Assembly: GCA_964581605.1 (NCBI GenBank)
Contig: CAZOPF010000035.1
Span: 1 to 51,440 of the forward strand
Length of the DNA: 51,440 bases
Direction of reading: 5' to 3'
Origin: CAADGU01 sp964581605
GTDB lineage: Bacteria; Chloroflexota; Anaerolineae; Promineifilales; Promineifilaceae
Positions 38,997-47,896 of this stretch are shown here, one piece after another. Below the pieces are notes generated by a model. The model did no database searches. It saw nothing but the letters and a program-made list of their open reading frames with translations, and was not told the origin of the DNA. Within the stretch, counting starts at the first letter, position 1. The number at the start of each line of letters is the position of its first letter. The position numbers and the translations under genes were made by a program.

Positions 38997-40451
38997 TTAC
39001 GGAGTCGCTTCGGCACTGCCAGGGACCCGCCAATCATCCCCAATGATCACCAACACATCAAAATCACCTTCCGGTGTGGTGCCGTTACTGACGTTTAGTG
39101 GGGGGATGTGCATCAGTTGAGTCAGATAGCGCACGGTGTTGGGATATTGGCCAAACGTCACCAGTTGTGAAGTCAAATAAGCCGAAGAGTCCGCATTGCC
39201 GACTTCCGTGATGCGAAGGCCGTTTTGTTCCAGATATTGCTGGGTAGCCGCAGCCAGGCCAAACACGGCCGTGCCGTTATATACCGCCACACGTGCCCTC
39301 TCATCAGCCATCAGAGCCGGTAAATTCTCAATGACCGGCGTGGGAATTACCGGGGGAGTAAACAGCTGGTCACGCAGTTGGCGGATATTTTCGCGGATGG
39401 GCACCAACACGGCCCGGCCATCCGGGGTGACTTCATTATAGACATAGTTATAGTCAATAACGGCCGTATAAATGCTGCTCTCTGGTATTTCCTTCACCAA
39501 CAACCCCAACTGGATCGCCTCTTCCAATGACATATTCGTGCGCACATTGTCCTGAAAAGTTTGCCACAATAACGGTGCCTGGGCGATCAATCCTGGTAAG
39601 TTTTCCAGTTGCAGCACCTTATCCCGCACCGCCATCATCACCGCCTGCTGGCGGCCAGCCCGGTCTACATCTCCACCAAAAGTAGCCCGTGTCCGGGCAT
39701 ATTTCAACGCCTGCTGTCCATCCAAATGGTGCGCCCCTTGTTCAATATAAAACGGGTCAAACCCATAACAGCGATCCGGATAGTCAGGATCATCAATCGT
39801 TTCCGTCACCTCCACATCAATCCCCCCGATCAAGTCCACCATCTCCACAAAAGCATCAAAATTCACCGTTACATAATAATCAATAGGCACGCCCAACAGC
39901 CCTTCCACCGTTTCGACGGCTAACGCCGGGCCACCGCCGGGGAATTCATACACCTCGCCGTAATAATTGGCCTGGTTAATGCGGTCTGTGCCAAAACCGG
40001 GAATTTCCACCCACATATCGCGCGGCAAGGAAAGGACGCCGGCCGACAAACCTAACGGGTCAATCGTTAATACCATCATCGTATCGGTATGTGTAGGGCC
40101 CGTTTCTTCACAGCGCTGGTCAATGCCCAGCAGCAAAATGGAAATGCGTTCTGTGCCTGACCAGGGTTGCAGCCCTTCAGTTGAAATAAGGGGGTTTTCG
40201 TCCTGGCTGGTTAAAATGGAGGGCGTACCGGGCAATGTGTTGCCTGGCACAGGGGAAGAAGAGGATACGGCCGTATCATCAAATTCCGGGCTAATTACCT
40301 CAAACGAAGCCACCGCTCCCTGCACCGTGCGGAAAAGCCAGACAGAAACACCCAAAAGCAGAATGAGGCCGATAACCGTAAAAACGCCCCACAACCACAA
40401 GGGCAAACGAACACGAGCGGGGGGACGACGACTAGATGATTTTGACTTCAT
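38997..40451 (-). CDS. LytR-CpsA-Psr (LCP) family protein
   Basis: LCP proteins transfer polyprenyl-phosphate-linked glycopolymers to peptidoglycan or other acceptors outside the membrane. From ATG 40451 the product has 484 residues: a basic start, one transmembrane helix (LWLWGVFTVIGLILLLGVSVW), then the LCP domain (about 95-310) with ISILLLGIDQR, THTDTMMVLTIDP, LSLPRDMWVEIPGFG, INQANYYGE and the Arg pair in LKYARTRATFGGDVDRAGRQ. A C-terminal LytR_C-like domain follows (RVAVYNGTAVFGLA). A TATAAT at 40488-40493 makes starts upstream of it unlikely. Confidence 0.92.
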   Translation of the reverse strand: MKSKSSSRRPPARVRLPLWLWGVFTVIGLILLLGVSVWLFRTVQGAVASFEVISPEFDDTAVSSSSPVPGNTLPGTPSILTSQDENPLISTEGLQPWSGTERISILLLGIDQRCEETGPTHTDTMMVLTIDPLGLSAGVLSLPRDMWVEIPGFGTDRINQANYYGEVYEFPGGGPALAVETVEGLLGVPIDYYVTVNFDAFVEMVDLIGGIDVEVTETIDDPDYPDRCYGFDPFYIEQGAHHLDGQQALKYARTRATFGGDVDRAGRQQAVMMAVRDKVLQLENLPGLIAQAPLLWQTFQDNVRTNMSLEEAIQLGLLVKEIPESSIYTAVIDYNYVYNEVTPDGRAVLVPIRENIRQLRDQLFTPPVIPTPVIENLPALMADERARVAVYNGTAVFGLAAATQQYLEQNGLRITEVGNADSSAYLTSQLVTFGQYPNTVRYLTQLMHIPPLNVSNGTTPEGDFDVLVIIGDDWRVPGSAEATP

Positions 40452-40487
40452 AGGACGCCATTTTATCAGAGTCAATTTCGCGTGGGC

Positions 40488-40493
40488 ATTATA
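40488..40493 (-). promoter_or_regulatory. -10 box for the LCP gene
   Basis: The minus strand has TATAAT with TTCGCC 18 bp upstream. It lies 37 nt before ATG 40451 and supports that start. Confidence 0.4.
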
Positions 40494-40538
40494 ATGCATA
40501 ACCAGATGAGAGGCGAACACGGCCGTCTTCTTTGGACA

Positions 40539-40571
40539 GCGCACAATCCGATGGTAAAAATAAGTGTGCGC
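40539..40571. repeat. Short inverted repeat in the divergent LCP/GMC promoter region
   Basis: GCGCACA (40539-40545) and TGTGCGC (40565-40571) are inverted copies 19 nt apart. This could be an operator for the divergent genes, but 7-bp arms are weak evidence. Confidence 0.3.
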
Positions 40572-40606
40572 GATATTGATTGGTTAATTCATGGAGCAAG
40601 ATAAGG

Positions 40607-42583
40607 ATGCCTGTTTTGAATTCTCGGCAAAAACATACCCTCAACCGTCTGGCCGACACATTGGTACCTGCCCTGGAAGCCCACGAAGGGGAAGATGAAC
40701 GTCTCTTTTGTATCCGCGCCTCCGATTTTAATGTGGGCGAGTTAGCCGAAAACAAGCTGCAAGCCATAGCCGCCCCTGAAAAACTGCGCGAGATTCGTTT
40801 GTTTCTAAGCCTGCTGGAAATCCCGGCCGTGAATTTTTTTACGGCCGGGCAGTGGGGTGCATTTTCAGCCATGAACCTGGAAAAGCGTACGGCCGTTCTG
40901 CGTAGCTGGGGCAATAGCCGTCTGGCAATCCGCCGCCGCGCCTTCCAAAGCCTCAAACGGGTGATTATATTCTTGTTTTATGCCAGCCTGCCCGATGGCA
41001 AGCCAAATCCAACCTGGCCCGTTTTTGCTTACGCTGGCCCCCCCGCCCGCCCGGCCAACCAGCCACGCGCCATCCAACCACTCATCGTCACGGGCAGTTC
41101 TGCCCTGGAAACGGCCGTCCTCGTCATTGGCTCTGGTGCAGGCGGTGGCGTAGTGGCCGGTGAACTCAGTGCGGCCGGGCTGGATGTGCTGGTAGTGGAA
41201 AAAGGGGGCTATTTTGCCGAGGCTGATTACACCGGGCAGGAAGTGGCCGGTTATCACGACCTGTATGAAAATGAGGGCGCGCTGACGACGGCCGACTTGA
41301 GCATGAGCATTCTGGCAGGCAGCACCTTGGGAGGCGGCACGACGGTTAACTGGCTCACCTCCCTGATGCCACCCGATTTTGTGCTGGCCGAATGGGCCAC
41401 ACATGGCTTCACGGCCGCCACAACAGCAGAATTTCAGGCCAGCCTGGCGGCCGTCAGCACCCGCCTCCACATCAACACACAAGAAAGCGCAGCCAACCGC
41501 CAAAACGAACTGCTGGCACAAGGAGCAGCCGCCTCAGGCTGCCAGATAGACCTCATTCCGCGTAACGTCCGGGGATGTATAGATTGCACCTTTTGTAACT
41601 ACGGCTGCATCCATGCCGCCAAACAAAGCACCCTCAAAACCTATTTGCAAGATATGGCCGACCGGGGCGGGCGCATCCTGGTCAATGCCCACGCTGACCG
41701 CATTTTGCACCAAAACGGCCGCGCCACTGGCGCAGAAATTACCCTTACCCCACCCGGCCAACCGCCACAACGTCTGACGATCAAAGCGCCTGTGGTCGTG
41801 GTGGCCGCCGGTGCCATCCACACCCCAGCCCTATTGCGCCGCTCTGGTCTGCATAACAAACAGATCGGCCAACATCTCCATTTACATCCCGTCGCCCAGG
41901 TTTGGGGCCTCTATGCCGACCCCGTTTATAGCTGGCAAGGTGCGCCCCAAACGCGCGTCATCCATGATTTTGCCAATCTGGACGGCCGGGGCTATGGCGT
42001 CTGGCTGGAAACATCACCAGGGCATCCTGGCTCTTACACCTCCTCCCTGCCCTGGCAATCTGGGCGGCAGCACAAACGGCTGGTACAGCGGTTACATCAC
42101 ATCGCCAACCACATCGTCCTCACCCGCGACTATTATGGCGGGCAGGTGAAGTTAGATAAACGAGGGCAGCCGGTTTTGCATTATCACCTGCACCATTACG
42201 ACGCCCGCCACCTCTGGCGCGGCCTGGTGGAATCATTCAAGATTCACCGGGCGGCCGGGGCCGAACGGCTCATCGCACCCCACAATCGCTACCTCACCTG
42301 GAAGCCCGGTGAGAATTTTGAGGCATTCCTGGCAACCGTACAGCGACATGGTTTTCCCCCGAATGGGTATGGCCTCTTTAGCGCCCACCAGATGTCTACC
42401 TGCCGCATTGGCCACAGCCCGGCCAAAGGAGCTTTGAAGCCAACGGGGGAGACGGTGGAAGTGACCAATTTGTGGGTGGCCGATGGTAGTATTTTCCCTA
42501 CGGCCGTCGGCGTAAACCCTATGCTGACCATTATGGGCGCGGCCCACTACATCGCCCGGCAAATTGTGGCCTCAATCCCTTGA
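40607..42583 (+). CDS. GMC-family FAD oxidoreductase (long-chain alcohol oxidase-like)
   Basis: From ATG 40607 the product has 658 residues. The N-terminal 110 residues resemble gluconate 2-dehydrogenase subunit 3 (LNSRQKHTLNRLADTLVPA). The FAD-binding fold follows (AVLVIGSGAGGGVVAGEL, then LVVEKG), then STLGGGTTVNWL, a Cys-rich insert (RGCIDCTFCNYGCIH) that may hold a cofactor or zinc, and the C-terminal GMC_oxred_C region with WVADGSIFPTAVGVNPMLTI. Enzymes of this plan oxidise alcohols; fatty alcohol oxidases are close in layout. GGAG lies 10 nt upstream; a TTG at 40580 is less likely. It converges on the next gene with 3 nt between the stops. Confidence 0.88.
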   Translation: MPVLNSRQKHTLNRLADTLVPALEAHEGEDERLFCIRASDFNVGELAENKLQAIAAPEKLREIRLFLSLLEIPAVNFFTAGQWGAFSAMNLEKRTAVLRSWGNSRLAIRRRAFQSLKRVIIFLFYASLPDGKPNPTWPVFAYAGPPARPANQPRAIQPLIVTGSSALETAVLVIGSGAGGGVVAGELSAAGLDVLVVEKGGYFAEADYTGQEVAGYHDLYENEGALTTADLSMSILAGSTLGGGTTVNWLTSLMPPDFVLAEWATHGFTAATTAEFQASLAAVSTRLHINTQESAANRQNELLAQGAAASGCQIDLIPRNVRGCIDCTFCNYGCIHAAKQSTLKTYLQDMADRGGRILVNAHADRILHQNGRATGAEITLTPPGQPPQRLTIKAPVVVVAAGAIHTPALLRRSGLHNKQIGQHLHLHPVAQVWGLYADPVYSWQGAPQTRVIHDFANLDGRGYGVWLETSPGHPGSYTSSLPWQSGRQHKRLVQRLHHIANHIVLTRDYYGGQVKLDKRGQPVLHYHLHHYDARHLWRGLVESFKIHRAAGAERLIAPHNRYLTWKPGENFEAFLATVQRHGFPPNGYGLFSAHQMSTCRIGHSPAKGALKPTGETVEVTNLWVADGSIFPTAVGVNPMLTIMGAAHYIARQIVASIP

Positions 42584-42586
42584 TCG

Positions 42587-44158
42587 TCAACCAGCCAATA
42601 TCTCCCGTGCTGCATTGTGCCCCGGCAAGCCGGTGATACCACCGCCAGGGTGTGAACCTGCGCCACAGAGGAACAGGCCGAACAAGGGTGTGCGGTATTG
42701 TGCCCAGCCAGGGATGGGGCGCATGTGGAAGAATTGATCCAGCGTCATTTCGCCATGATTGAGATTGCCTTCAGGCAGGCTGTATTCCATTTCCAGGTCG
42801 GCCGGGGTGAGCAGCCGTTGGTGCAGGATGAGCTTTTGCAAATCGGGGCTGTAGGCAGCCAGAGCGTCCAAAATCACCTGCGTAAACGCTTCCTTTTGCT
42901 CTGCCCAAGTGGTGCTGCGCAGGTGGTAGGGAGCATATTTGATGGTGATAGACATGGCATGACGGCCGTCCGCCGCCAATGTCGGGTTGACCAGGGTGGG
43001 GATGCGGATGTCCAGATACGGCCGTGCCGAAAACTCTCCATATTTCACCGGATCATATGCCCGCTGCAAATAGTTCATGTCTGGGGCAATTTGAATCGCC
43101 CCACGCAGCAGGTTTTGGTCCGAAACACCGCTAAAGGTGGGCACGTCGCGCAGCGCCAGATGCAGCCGGGCGGTGGAGCCACGATATTTGATGTTGGCCA
43201 CGTGCCGTAAAAAGGTGGCAGGCAGGTAGCGCGGCCCAACCAGTTTGAGAAAAGTGGTGCGTGGGTCAACGGCCGAAACCACCACATCCGCCCCCACCGT
43301 TTCGCCGCTTGCCAGGGTGACGCCTGTGACGTGGCCGTTCGCTTGCGTCACGGCCGTCACTTCTGCCCCCATTCGTATCTCCGCCCCAAAACTTTGCGCC
43401 GCCCGCGCTAACGCCTGCGTGAGCGCGCCCATGCCCCCGCGCACCTGCCCGGCCGAGCGGAACAGCCCGGCATTACTACCCGCCCATTTGTAAAGTAGCG
43501 TATACGCCGTGCCCGCTTCCATTGGCCCCCAGGTGATGTCGCGCACACTGCTGGCGGCAATGGTTCCTTTCAGCGCGTCCGATTCAAACCATTCATTCAG
43601 CAAATCGGCAGCAGACATGGGCAGCGTGCGCAGCAGGTGGCTGATCTTTTTACGCCCCAACCGGCGCAGTGGGCCGTTGAGCGGCAGCAGTTGGCGCAGA
43701 TCACCCAATCCCACCGCTGGTAAATCGAGCGGGGTGATGTGCATGAGGCCAGCCACCACCCCGGCAATTTGCTGCATGAGAGCTACAAATTCCGGGTAGC
43801 GGGCCGCGTCTTGAGGAGAGAAATGGGCGATTTCGGCGGCCGTTTTGGTTACGTCTTGCCAGATGGGTAGGTGACGGCCGTCTGGCTGCAATGCCAAAGC
43901 TACCAGGTCAACCGGCAGCAGTTCCAGCCCATGCGCGGCCAGATTCAAATCTCGGACTACTTTGGGCGAAAGGTAGCCCGCGCCATCAGCCAGCGTGGAA
44001 AAGCGGAAACCAGGGAACAGTTCTTCGGTCACGGCCGTGCCCCCCACCACCTCCCGCCTCTCCAACACCAACACCCGCCGCCCCACTCTGGCTAAATAAG
44101 CCGCACACACCAACCCATTATGCCCACCCCCGATGATGATTGCGTCGTAGTTTGTCAT
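42587..44158 (-). CDS. FAD-dependent oxidoreductase, PYROXD2/CrtI-like (copy 2)
   Basis: The 523-residue FAD protein resembles phytoene desaturases and PYROXD2. It has the dinucleotide fold DAIIIGGGHNGLVCAAYLAR, LVLERREVVGGTAVTEELFP, and a C-terminal FAD motif around LFLCGAGSHPGGGITGLPGH. The substrate is unknown: no crtB or other carotenoid gene is nearby, so a carotenoid role is not supported. It is a diverged copy of the gene at 44880-46451, sharing the same blocks throughout. AAGGA lies 8 nt before the ATG. Confidence 0.88.
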   Translation of the reverse strand: MTNYDAIIIGGGHNGLVCAAYLARVGRRVLVLERREVVGGTAVTEELFPGFRFSTLADGAGYLSPKVVRDLNLAAHGLELLPVDLVALALQPDGRHLPIWQDVTKTAAEIAHFSPQDAARYPEFVALMQQIAGVVAGLMHITPLDLPAVGLGDLRQLLPLNGPLRRLGRKKISHLLRTLPMSAADLLNEWFESDALKGTIAASSVRDITWGPMEAGTAYTLLYKWAGSNAGLFRSAGQVRGGMGALTQALARAAQSFGAEIRMGAEVTAVTQANGHVTGVTLASGETVGADVVVSAVDPRTTFLKLVGPRYLPATFLRHVANIKYRGSTARLHLALRDVPTFSGVSDQNLLRGAIQIAPDMNYLQRAYDPVKYGEFSARPYLDIRIPTLVNPTLAADGRHAMSITIKYAPYHLRSTTWAEQKEAFTQVILDALAAYSPDLQKLILHQRLLTPADLEMEYSLPEGNLNHGEMTLDQFFHMRPIPGWAQYRTPLFGLFLCGAGSHPGGGITGLPGHNAAREILAG

Positions 44159-44174
44159 ATCTCTCGTCCTTAAT

Positions 44175-44260
44175 GCAGAGGGGAGAAGGAGCAGAGGAGA
44201 AAAGGGGAGAAGGAGATTCTCTTCGACCTCTCCGCCCCTCTTCTCTTCTACCCCTCCGCC
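44175..44260. repeat. Purine-then-pyrimidine hairpin (R/Y element)
   Basis: A purine run (GCAGAGGGGAGAAGGAGCAG and more) is followed by a complementary pyrimidine run; GAGAAAAGGGG and CCCCTCTTCTC pair at 10 of 11. It is one of five such elements between 44 and 51.4 kb. Confidence 0.7.
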
Positions 44261-44266
44261 CTCAAC

Positions 44267-44662
44267 CTAATTGCGGCGCACAGGTAATAACCAGGGTGAG
44301 GGATTAGCGATCATCGTTACCAGTTTACCCAGAATGTGGTCATATTCTTGATATAGTTCCTGAGCTATTTTCGCGTCCAGGTAGCCGCACTCTGTCGCAA
44401 AATCAAGCCCTGTCTGTGTTTCGGCCGCTTCCGCCTCAGCATCATTGAGTTTTAAGGTAAAAGAGCCTTCATAGCGTCGTTTACGCCAACCTTCGGTGAT
44501 ATTGGCACAAACCGAACGTGATGAACGGCGTATCTGGTCAGTTAACGAGTACTTCTCTTCTGGCGGAAATAGCTTCGACAATTCAAAAATACGCATACTT
44601 GTGGCAAACGCCATCTGATAAACTTCCAATTCCTTATGACTGCGAATGTAATTACCTGACAT
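44267..44662 (-). CDS. Four-helix bundle protein (S23 / 23S rRNA IVP family)
   Basis: The 131-residue all-helical protein has the family pattern: SHKELEVYQMAFATSMRIF, EKYSLTDQIRRSSRSVCANI, TEGWRKRRYEGSFTLKLNDA, then AAETQTGLDFATECGY. This family was first found in 23S rRNA intervening sequences but is widespread as free genes, and its function is unsettled. Here it lies between two FAD oxidoreductase paralogues. AAGGAG 6 nt before ATG 44662 fixes the start. Confidence 0.88.
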   Translation of the reverse strand: MSGNYIRSHKELEVYQMAFATSMRIFELSKLFPPEEKYSLTDQIRRSSRSVCANITEGWRKRRYEGSFTLKLNDAEAEAAETQTGLDFATECGYLDAKIAQELYQEYDHILGKLVTMIANPSPWLLPVRRN

Positions 44663-44696
44663 CTTATTCTCCTTAATCAAACTCCTTCCTTGCCCA

Positions 44697-44879
44697 CCCC
44701 GCCTCTCCTTTTCCCCTCCGCTCCTCCGCTCCTCCGCTCCTCCGCTCCTCTGCTCCTCTGCTNNNNNNNNNNNNNNNNNNNNNNNNNNNNNNNNNNNNNN
44801 NNNNNNNNNNNNNNNNNNNNNNNNNNNNNNNNNNNNNNNNNNNNNNNNNNNNNNNNNNNNNNGCTCCTCTGCTCCTCTG
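44697..44879. repeat. R/Y element interrupted by a 100-N gap
   Basis: Tandem CTCCGCTC/CTCTGCTC units flank the N run (44763-44862) on both sides, so the gap is probably a repeat the assembler could not resolve. The purine half, if present, is hidden in the gap. Confidence 0.75.
44763..44862. other. Scaffold gap (100 N)
   Basis: Exactly 100 N within the pyrimidine-rich tandem repeat between the S23-type gene and the upstream FAD oxidoreductase. Confidence 0.95.
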
Positions 44880-46451
44880 CTATCCTCTCAAAATCTCCAA
44901 CGCCGCCAGCCGTCCCGGCCCGCTGGTGATGCCGCCGCCAGGGTGGGTGCCGGAGCCACATTGCCAGTAACCACGAATGGGGGTGCGATAGCCCGCCCAG
45001 CCAGCCGCCGGCCGCAAGAAAAACAGTTGATCCAGTGTCAGTTCGCCGTGGAAAATGTTGCCTTCGGTCAGGCCAATTTTCTGCTCTAAATCCCAGGGGG
45101 TAAGTACCTGTTTGTGCAGAATGATCTCCTTGAGGTTGGGGGCAAATTCGCTGAGGGTATTGATGACGGCCGTGCCAAATGCCTCTCGCTGCTCGTCTGG
45201 TGTGCCGTGTTGGGGCATGTGGTAAGAGGCGTATTGCACAAAGATGGACATGACGTGTTTGCCCGGCGGGGCCATGGTGGGGTCTATGGTGGAGGGGATG
45301 ACGATGTCCATATACGGCCGTGATGAAAAACCACCATACTTGGCCTCATCATACGCCCGTTCCAGATAATCCAGGCTGGGGCAAATTTCAATCATACCCG
45401 TCAACAGGGATGGGTCACGCATGGCTGTAAAGTGGGGCAATGCGTCCAGCGCCAGATTCACCTTGCCGGACGAGCCGCGAAATTTGAAGTTATCAATGGC
45501 CTGCACCAGGTTGCCGGGCAGCTCTTTTTCGTCTACCAGTTTGCGGAAAGTGACGTAAGGGTCGGCGGCGGAGACGATGACGGGGGCGTACAGCTCGTCC
45601 CCATTTTCCAGGAGGACGGATGTGGCACGGCCGTTTTTCACCACCACCTGCGCTACCGACGCATTGCAGCGAATTTCTGTGCCATACGCCCGCGCCGCGC
45701 TGGCAATGGCTTCGCTCACGCCGCCCGTGCCGCCGCGCTGCCAGCCCCAGGCCGTAAACGCACCGTCCAGTTCACCCATATAATGATGCAGCAGCACATA
45801 GGCCGTGCCCGGCGAACGTGGCCCTAACATGGTGCCGATGATGCCGTTGAGTGCAGCCAACGCTTTCAAAATATCGGTCTCGTACCATTCGTCCAAAAAA
45901 TCTACCGCGCTCATCGTCATAATTTTGGTGAGTTGGTGGAATTTTTCCTGGCCCAGACTTTGCAGATGACGGCCGAACTGCTGCAAGGTGCGCAGCCCGC
46001 TCAGGCCAGGGTTGGCCGGGTCAGGTGGCACCATGCCCAAAATCGGTTTTACGGCAAAAGCCATCTCATACATCATCTGGTTAAATTCAGGGTATTTATC
46101 GGCGTCGCGGCGGGAGTGGCGTTTGAGCTCTTCGCGGGTGCTGGCCGCGTCAGCGTAATAGGCAAAATAGTTCCCATCCTCCATCGGCGCAAAGGCGGTA
46201 TGGTAGGGCATGATGTGCAGGCCATGTTTGGCCAGTTCCAGTTCGCGGATCACTTCCGGCCGCAGCAGGCTGACCACATAGGAGCAGACGGTATATTTGA
46301 AGCCGGGGTAGATTTCTTCGGTTACGGCCGCGCCGCCCAGCAGATGCCGCCGCTCCAACACCAGCACCCGCTTCCCCGCCCGCGCCAGATAAGCCGCACA
46401 CGTCAACCCATTGTGCCCCCCACCGATGATGATTGCGTCGTAGTTTTTCAT
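44880..46451 (-). CDS. FAD-dependent oxidoreductase, PYROXD2/CrtI-like (copy 1)
   Basis: From ATG 46451 the product has 523 residues, exactly the length of the paralogue at 42587-44158. It shows the FAD fold (DAIIIGGGHNGLTCAAYLAR), LVLERRHLLGGAAVTEEIYP and the C-terminal GYWQCGSGTHPGGGITSGPG. AAGGA lies 7 nt upstream. The frame runs on to 46571, but that part is translated R/Y repeat. The stop (44880-44882) sits at the edge of the gapped repeat. Substrate unknown; the neighbours suggest catabolism of acyl or amine compounds. Confidence 0.88.
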   Translation of the reverse strand: MKNYDAIIIGGGHNGLTCAAYLARAGKRVLVLERRHLLGGAAVTEEIYPGFKYTVCSYVVSLLRPEVIRELELAKHGLHIMPYHTAFAPMEDGNYFAYYADAASTREELKRHSRRDADKYPEFNQMMYEMAFAVKPILGMVPPDPANPGLSGLRTLQQFGRHLQSLGQEKFHQLTKIMTMSAVDFLDEWYETDILKALAALNGIIGTMLGPRSPGTAYVLLHHYMGELDGAFTAWGWQRGGTGGVSEAIASAARAYGTEIRCNASVAQVVVKNGRATSVLLENGDELYAPVIVSAADPYVTFRKLVDEKELPGNLVQAIDNFKFRGSSGKVNLALDALPHFTAMRDPSLLTGMIEICPSLDYLERAYDEAKYGGFSSRPYMDIVIPSTIDPTMAPPGKHVMSIFVQYASYHMPQHGTPDEQREAFGTAVINTLSEFAPNLKEIILHKQVLTPWDLEQKIGLTEGNIFHGELTLDQLFFLRPAAGWAGYRTPIRGYWQCGSGTHPGGGITSGPGRLAALEILRG

Positions 46452-46464
46452 ATTTAATCCTTTT

Positions 46465-46567
46465 GCAGAGGAGAAAAGGGGCAGAGGAGCGGAGGAGAGA
46501 AGGTGCAGAGGAGACAGTCTTCTCTGCACCTCATCCCCTCTGCTCCCCTGCTCCTCTGCCCCTCCGC
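46465..46567. repeat. R/Y element, nested hairpin
   Basis: GGGGCAGAGGAGC (46478-46490) pairs perfectly with GCTCCTCTGCCCC (46550-46562). Inside, AGGTGCAGAG (46501-46510) pairs with CTCTGCACCT (46522-46531). Confidence 0.85.
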
Positions 46568-47776
46568 TCATTCTCGCTTGCGTGGCGGCTCATAAAATGG
46601 CAGTTTCACGACAACGGCCGGGGCGGGCAGGCGGTGAGATTCGATGGTTTCTTCCAGGTAGAGGCGCGTACCGGGTCTGGCGTATGCGGATTGGACGCGG
46701 GCGAGGGCGATGTATTGTTTGAGGATGGGCGACCAGGTGCCGCTGGTGGCTTTGCCAATCCATTTGTGCTGGCCGCTGTCGGCATAAACGGGACGGCCGT
46801 CGTTCCACGACTGGTAAGGCAGGTGTAAGGGCATCTGGAAACGGCCGTACAACTGTTCCAGCGCCACCACATCCACCATCAGCCCCACCAATTGCTCTTT
46901 TGACCCCTGCGCCTTCTCGCGCCGCAACGCCTCTTGCCCCACAAAATAGGGTTTGTCCAGCTTCACCGTCCAGGCCAAACCCACTTCATACGGCGATGAT
47001 TTTTGCACGGCAAACATCGTCTTTTTGGCCGAAATAAAATCTACATCCGTCAGGATCAGCCCGGCTTCAATGCGGGCCATGTCTAGCGCCACCATGCCCG
47101 TGGGGCGCAACTTGTACGGCCGTCCCGCCAGCACCAACTCGTCCCATAACCGCCCGGCGTGGTCTGGTTCCAGCCAGATTTCATACCCCAGGTCGCCGGT
47201 GTAGCCGGTGCGGGTAATGGTGACAGGCATCCCAGCCAGGGTGGTCTGGGTAGCGTGGAAAAAGGGTAACGGGCTTACAGACGGCCGTAAATCCACATCA
47301 CCTACCGCTTGCAACACATCCCGCGCCGTTGGCCCTTGAATGGAAAGTGCCGCCACTTCGTCCGTCACATCTTCAATGGTCACATCCAGGCCAAACGCAT
47401 TATCTTCCAACCAGGCGGCCGTGGGGTCAGCGGCCGTCAGCCGGTAAAAGTTCTCATCCAGCCGGGTCAATGTGCCATCATCAATGAGTTTGCCGTCATC
47501 ATCACACCAGGGCGTGTAATAAACCTGCCCCACCTTCAATTTATGCACATCGCGGGTGATGATCCGGTCGAGCAAATCAGCAGCGTCACGGCCGTGAATG
47601 TGATATTTGTACAACGGTGACACATCAAACAGGCCACACGCTGTGCGCACGGCATGGTACTCGTGCATGTGGTCCAACTCATACATCTGCGCTGCCAGAT
47701 ACCCGGCCCACTCCTGCCACAGGTAACTTTCATTGATGACGGCCGTTTTGTTGTGAAAAGCTGTCTCTCTCGGCAT
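46568..47776 (-). CDS. GcvT-family aminomethyltransferase
   Basis: The 402-residue folate-binding protein is of the GcvT fold: CGLFDVSPLYKYHIHGRDA, DGTLTRLDENFYRLTAA, SIQGPTARDVLQAV, TRTGYTGDLGYEIWLE and RPTGMVALDMARIEAGLIL. It is likely to transfer a one-carbon unit to tetrahydrofolate. The rest of the glycine cleavage system is absent, and the neighbours are FAD enzymes, so demethylation of a methylated amine is as likely as glycine cleavage. AAGGAG lies 4 nt before the ATG. Confidence 0.87.
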   Translation of the reverse strand: MPRETAFHNKTAVINESYLWQEWAGYLAAQMYELDHMHEYHAVRTACGLFDVSPLYKYHIHGRDAADLLDRIITRDVHKLKVGQVYYTPWCDDDGKLIDDGTLTRLDENFYRLTAADPTAAWLEDNAFGLDVTIEDVTDEVAALSIQGPTARDVLQAVGDVDLRPSVSPLPFFHATQTTLAGMPVTITRTGYTGDLGYEIWLEPDHAGRLWDELVLAGRPYKLRPTGMVALDMARIEAGLILTDVDFISAKKTMFAVQKSSPYEVGLAWTVKLDKPYFVGQEALRREKAQGSKEQLVGLMVDVVALEQLYGRFQMPLHLPYQSWNDGRPVYADSGQHKWIGKATSGTWSPILKQYIALARVQSAYARPGTRLYLEETIESHRLPAPAVVVKLPFYEPPRKRE

Positions 47777-47788
47777 ATTTCTCCTTAT

Positions 47789-47896
47789 GCAGAGGAGCAG
47801 AGGAGCAGGAGAGCGGAGGAGCAGGGGAGCGGAGGGGATTCTCCTTCTCTCCTCTGCCCCTCTGCCCCTCTGCCCCTCTGCTCCCCCTCTCCTCCG
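47789..47896. repeat. R/Y element between acyl-CoA dehydrogenase and GcvT genes
   Basis: The purine half (GCAGAGGAGCAGAGGAGC) is followed by a pyrimidine half; GCGGAGGAG (47813-47821) pairs with CTCCTCCGC (47889-47897). The right end touches the stop of the dehydrogenase gene. Confidence 0.75.

Noticed and set aside
42587..46451. Carotenoid biosynthesis cluster
   Set aside because: The two CrtI-like proteins fit PYROXD2-type enzymes better, and no phytoene synthase, cyclase or prenyltransferase gene is present.
46452..46571. N-terminal extension of the FAD oxidoreductase copy 1
   Set aside because: It is encoded by the R/Y hairpin, and the ATG at 46451 has its own ribosome-binding site.
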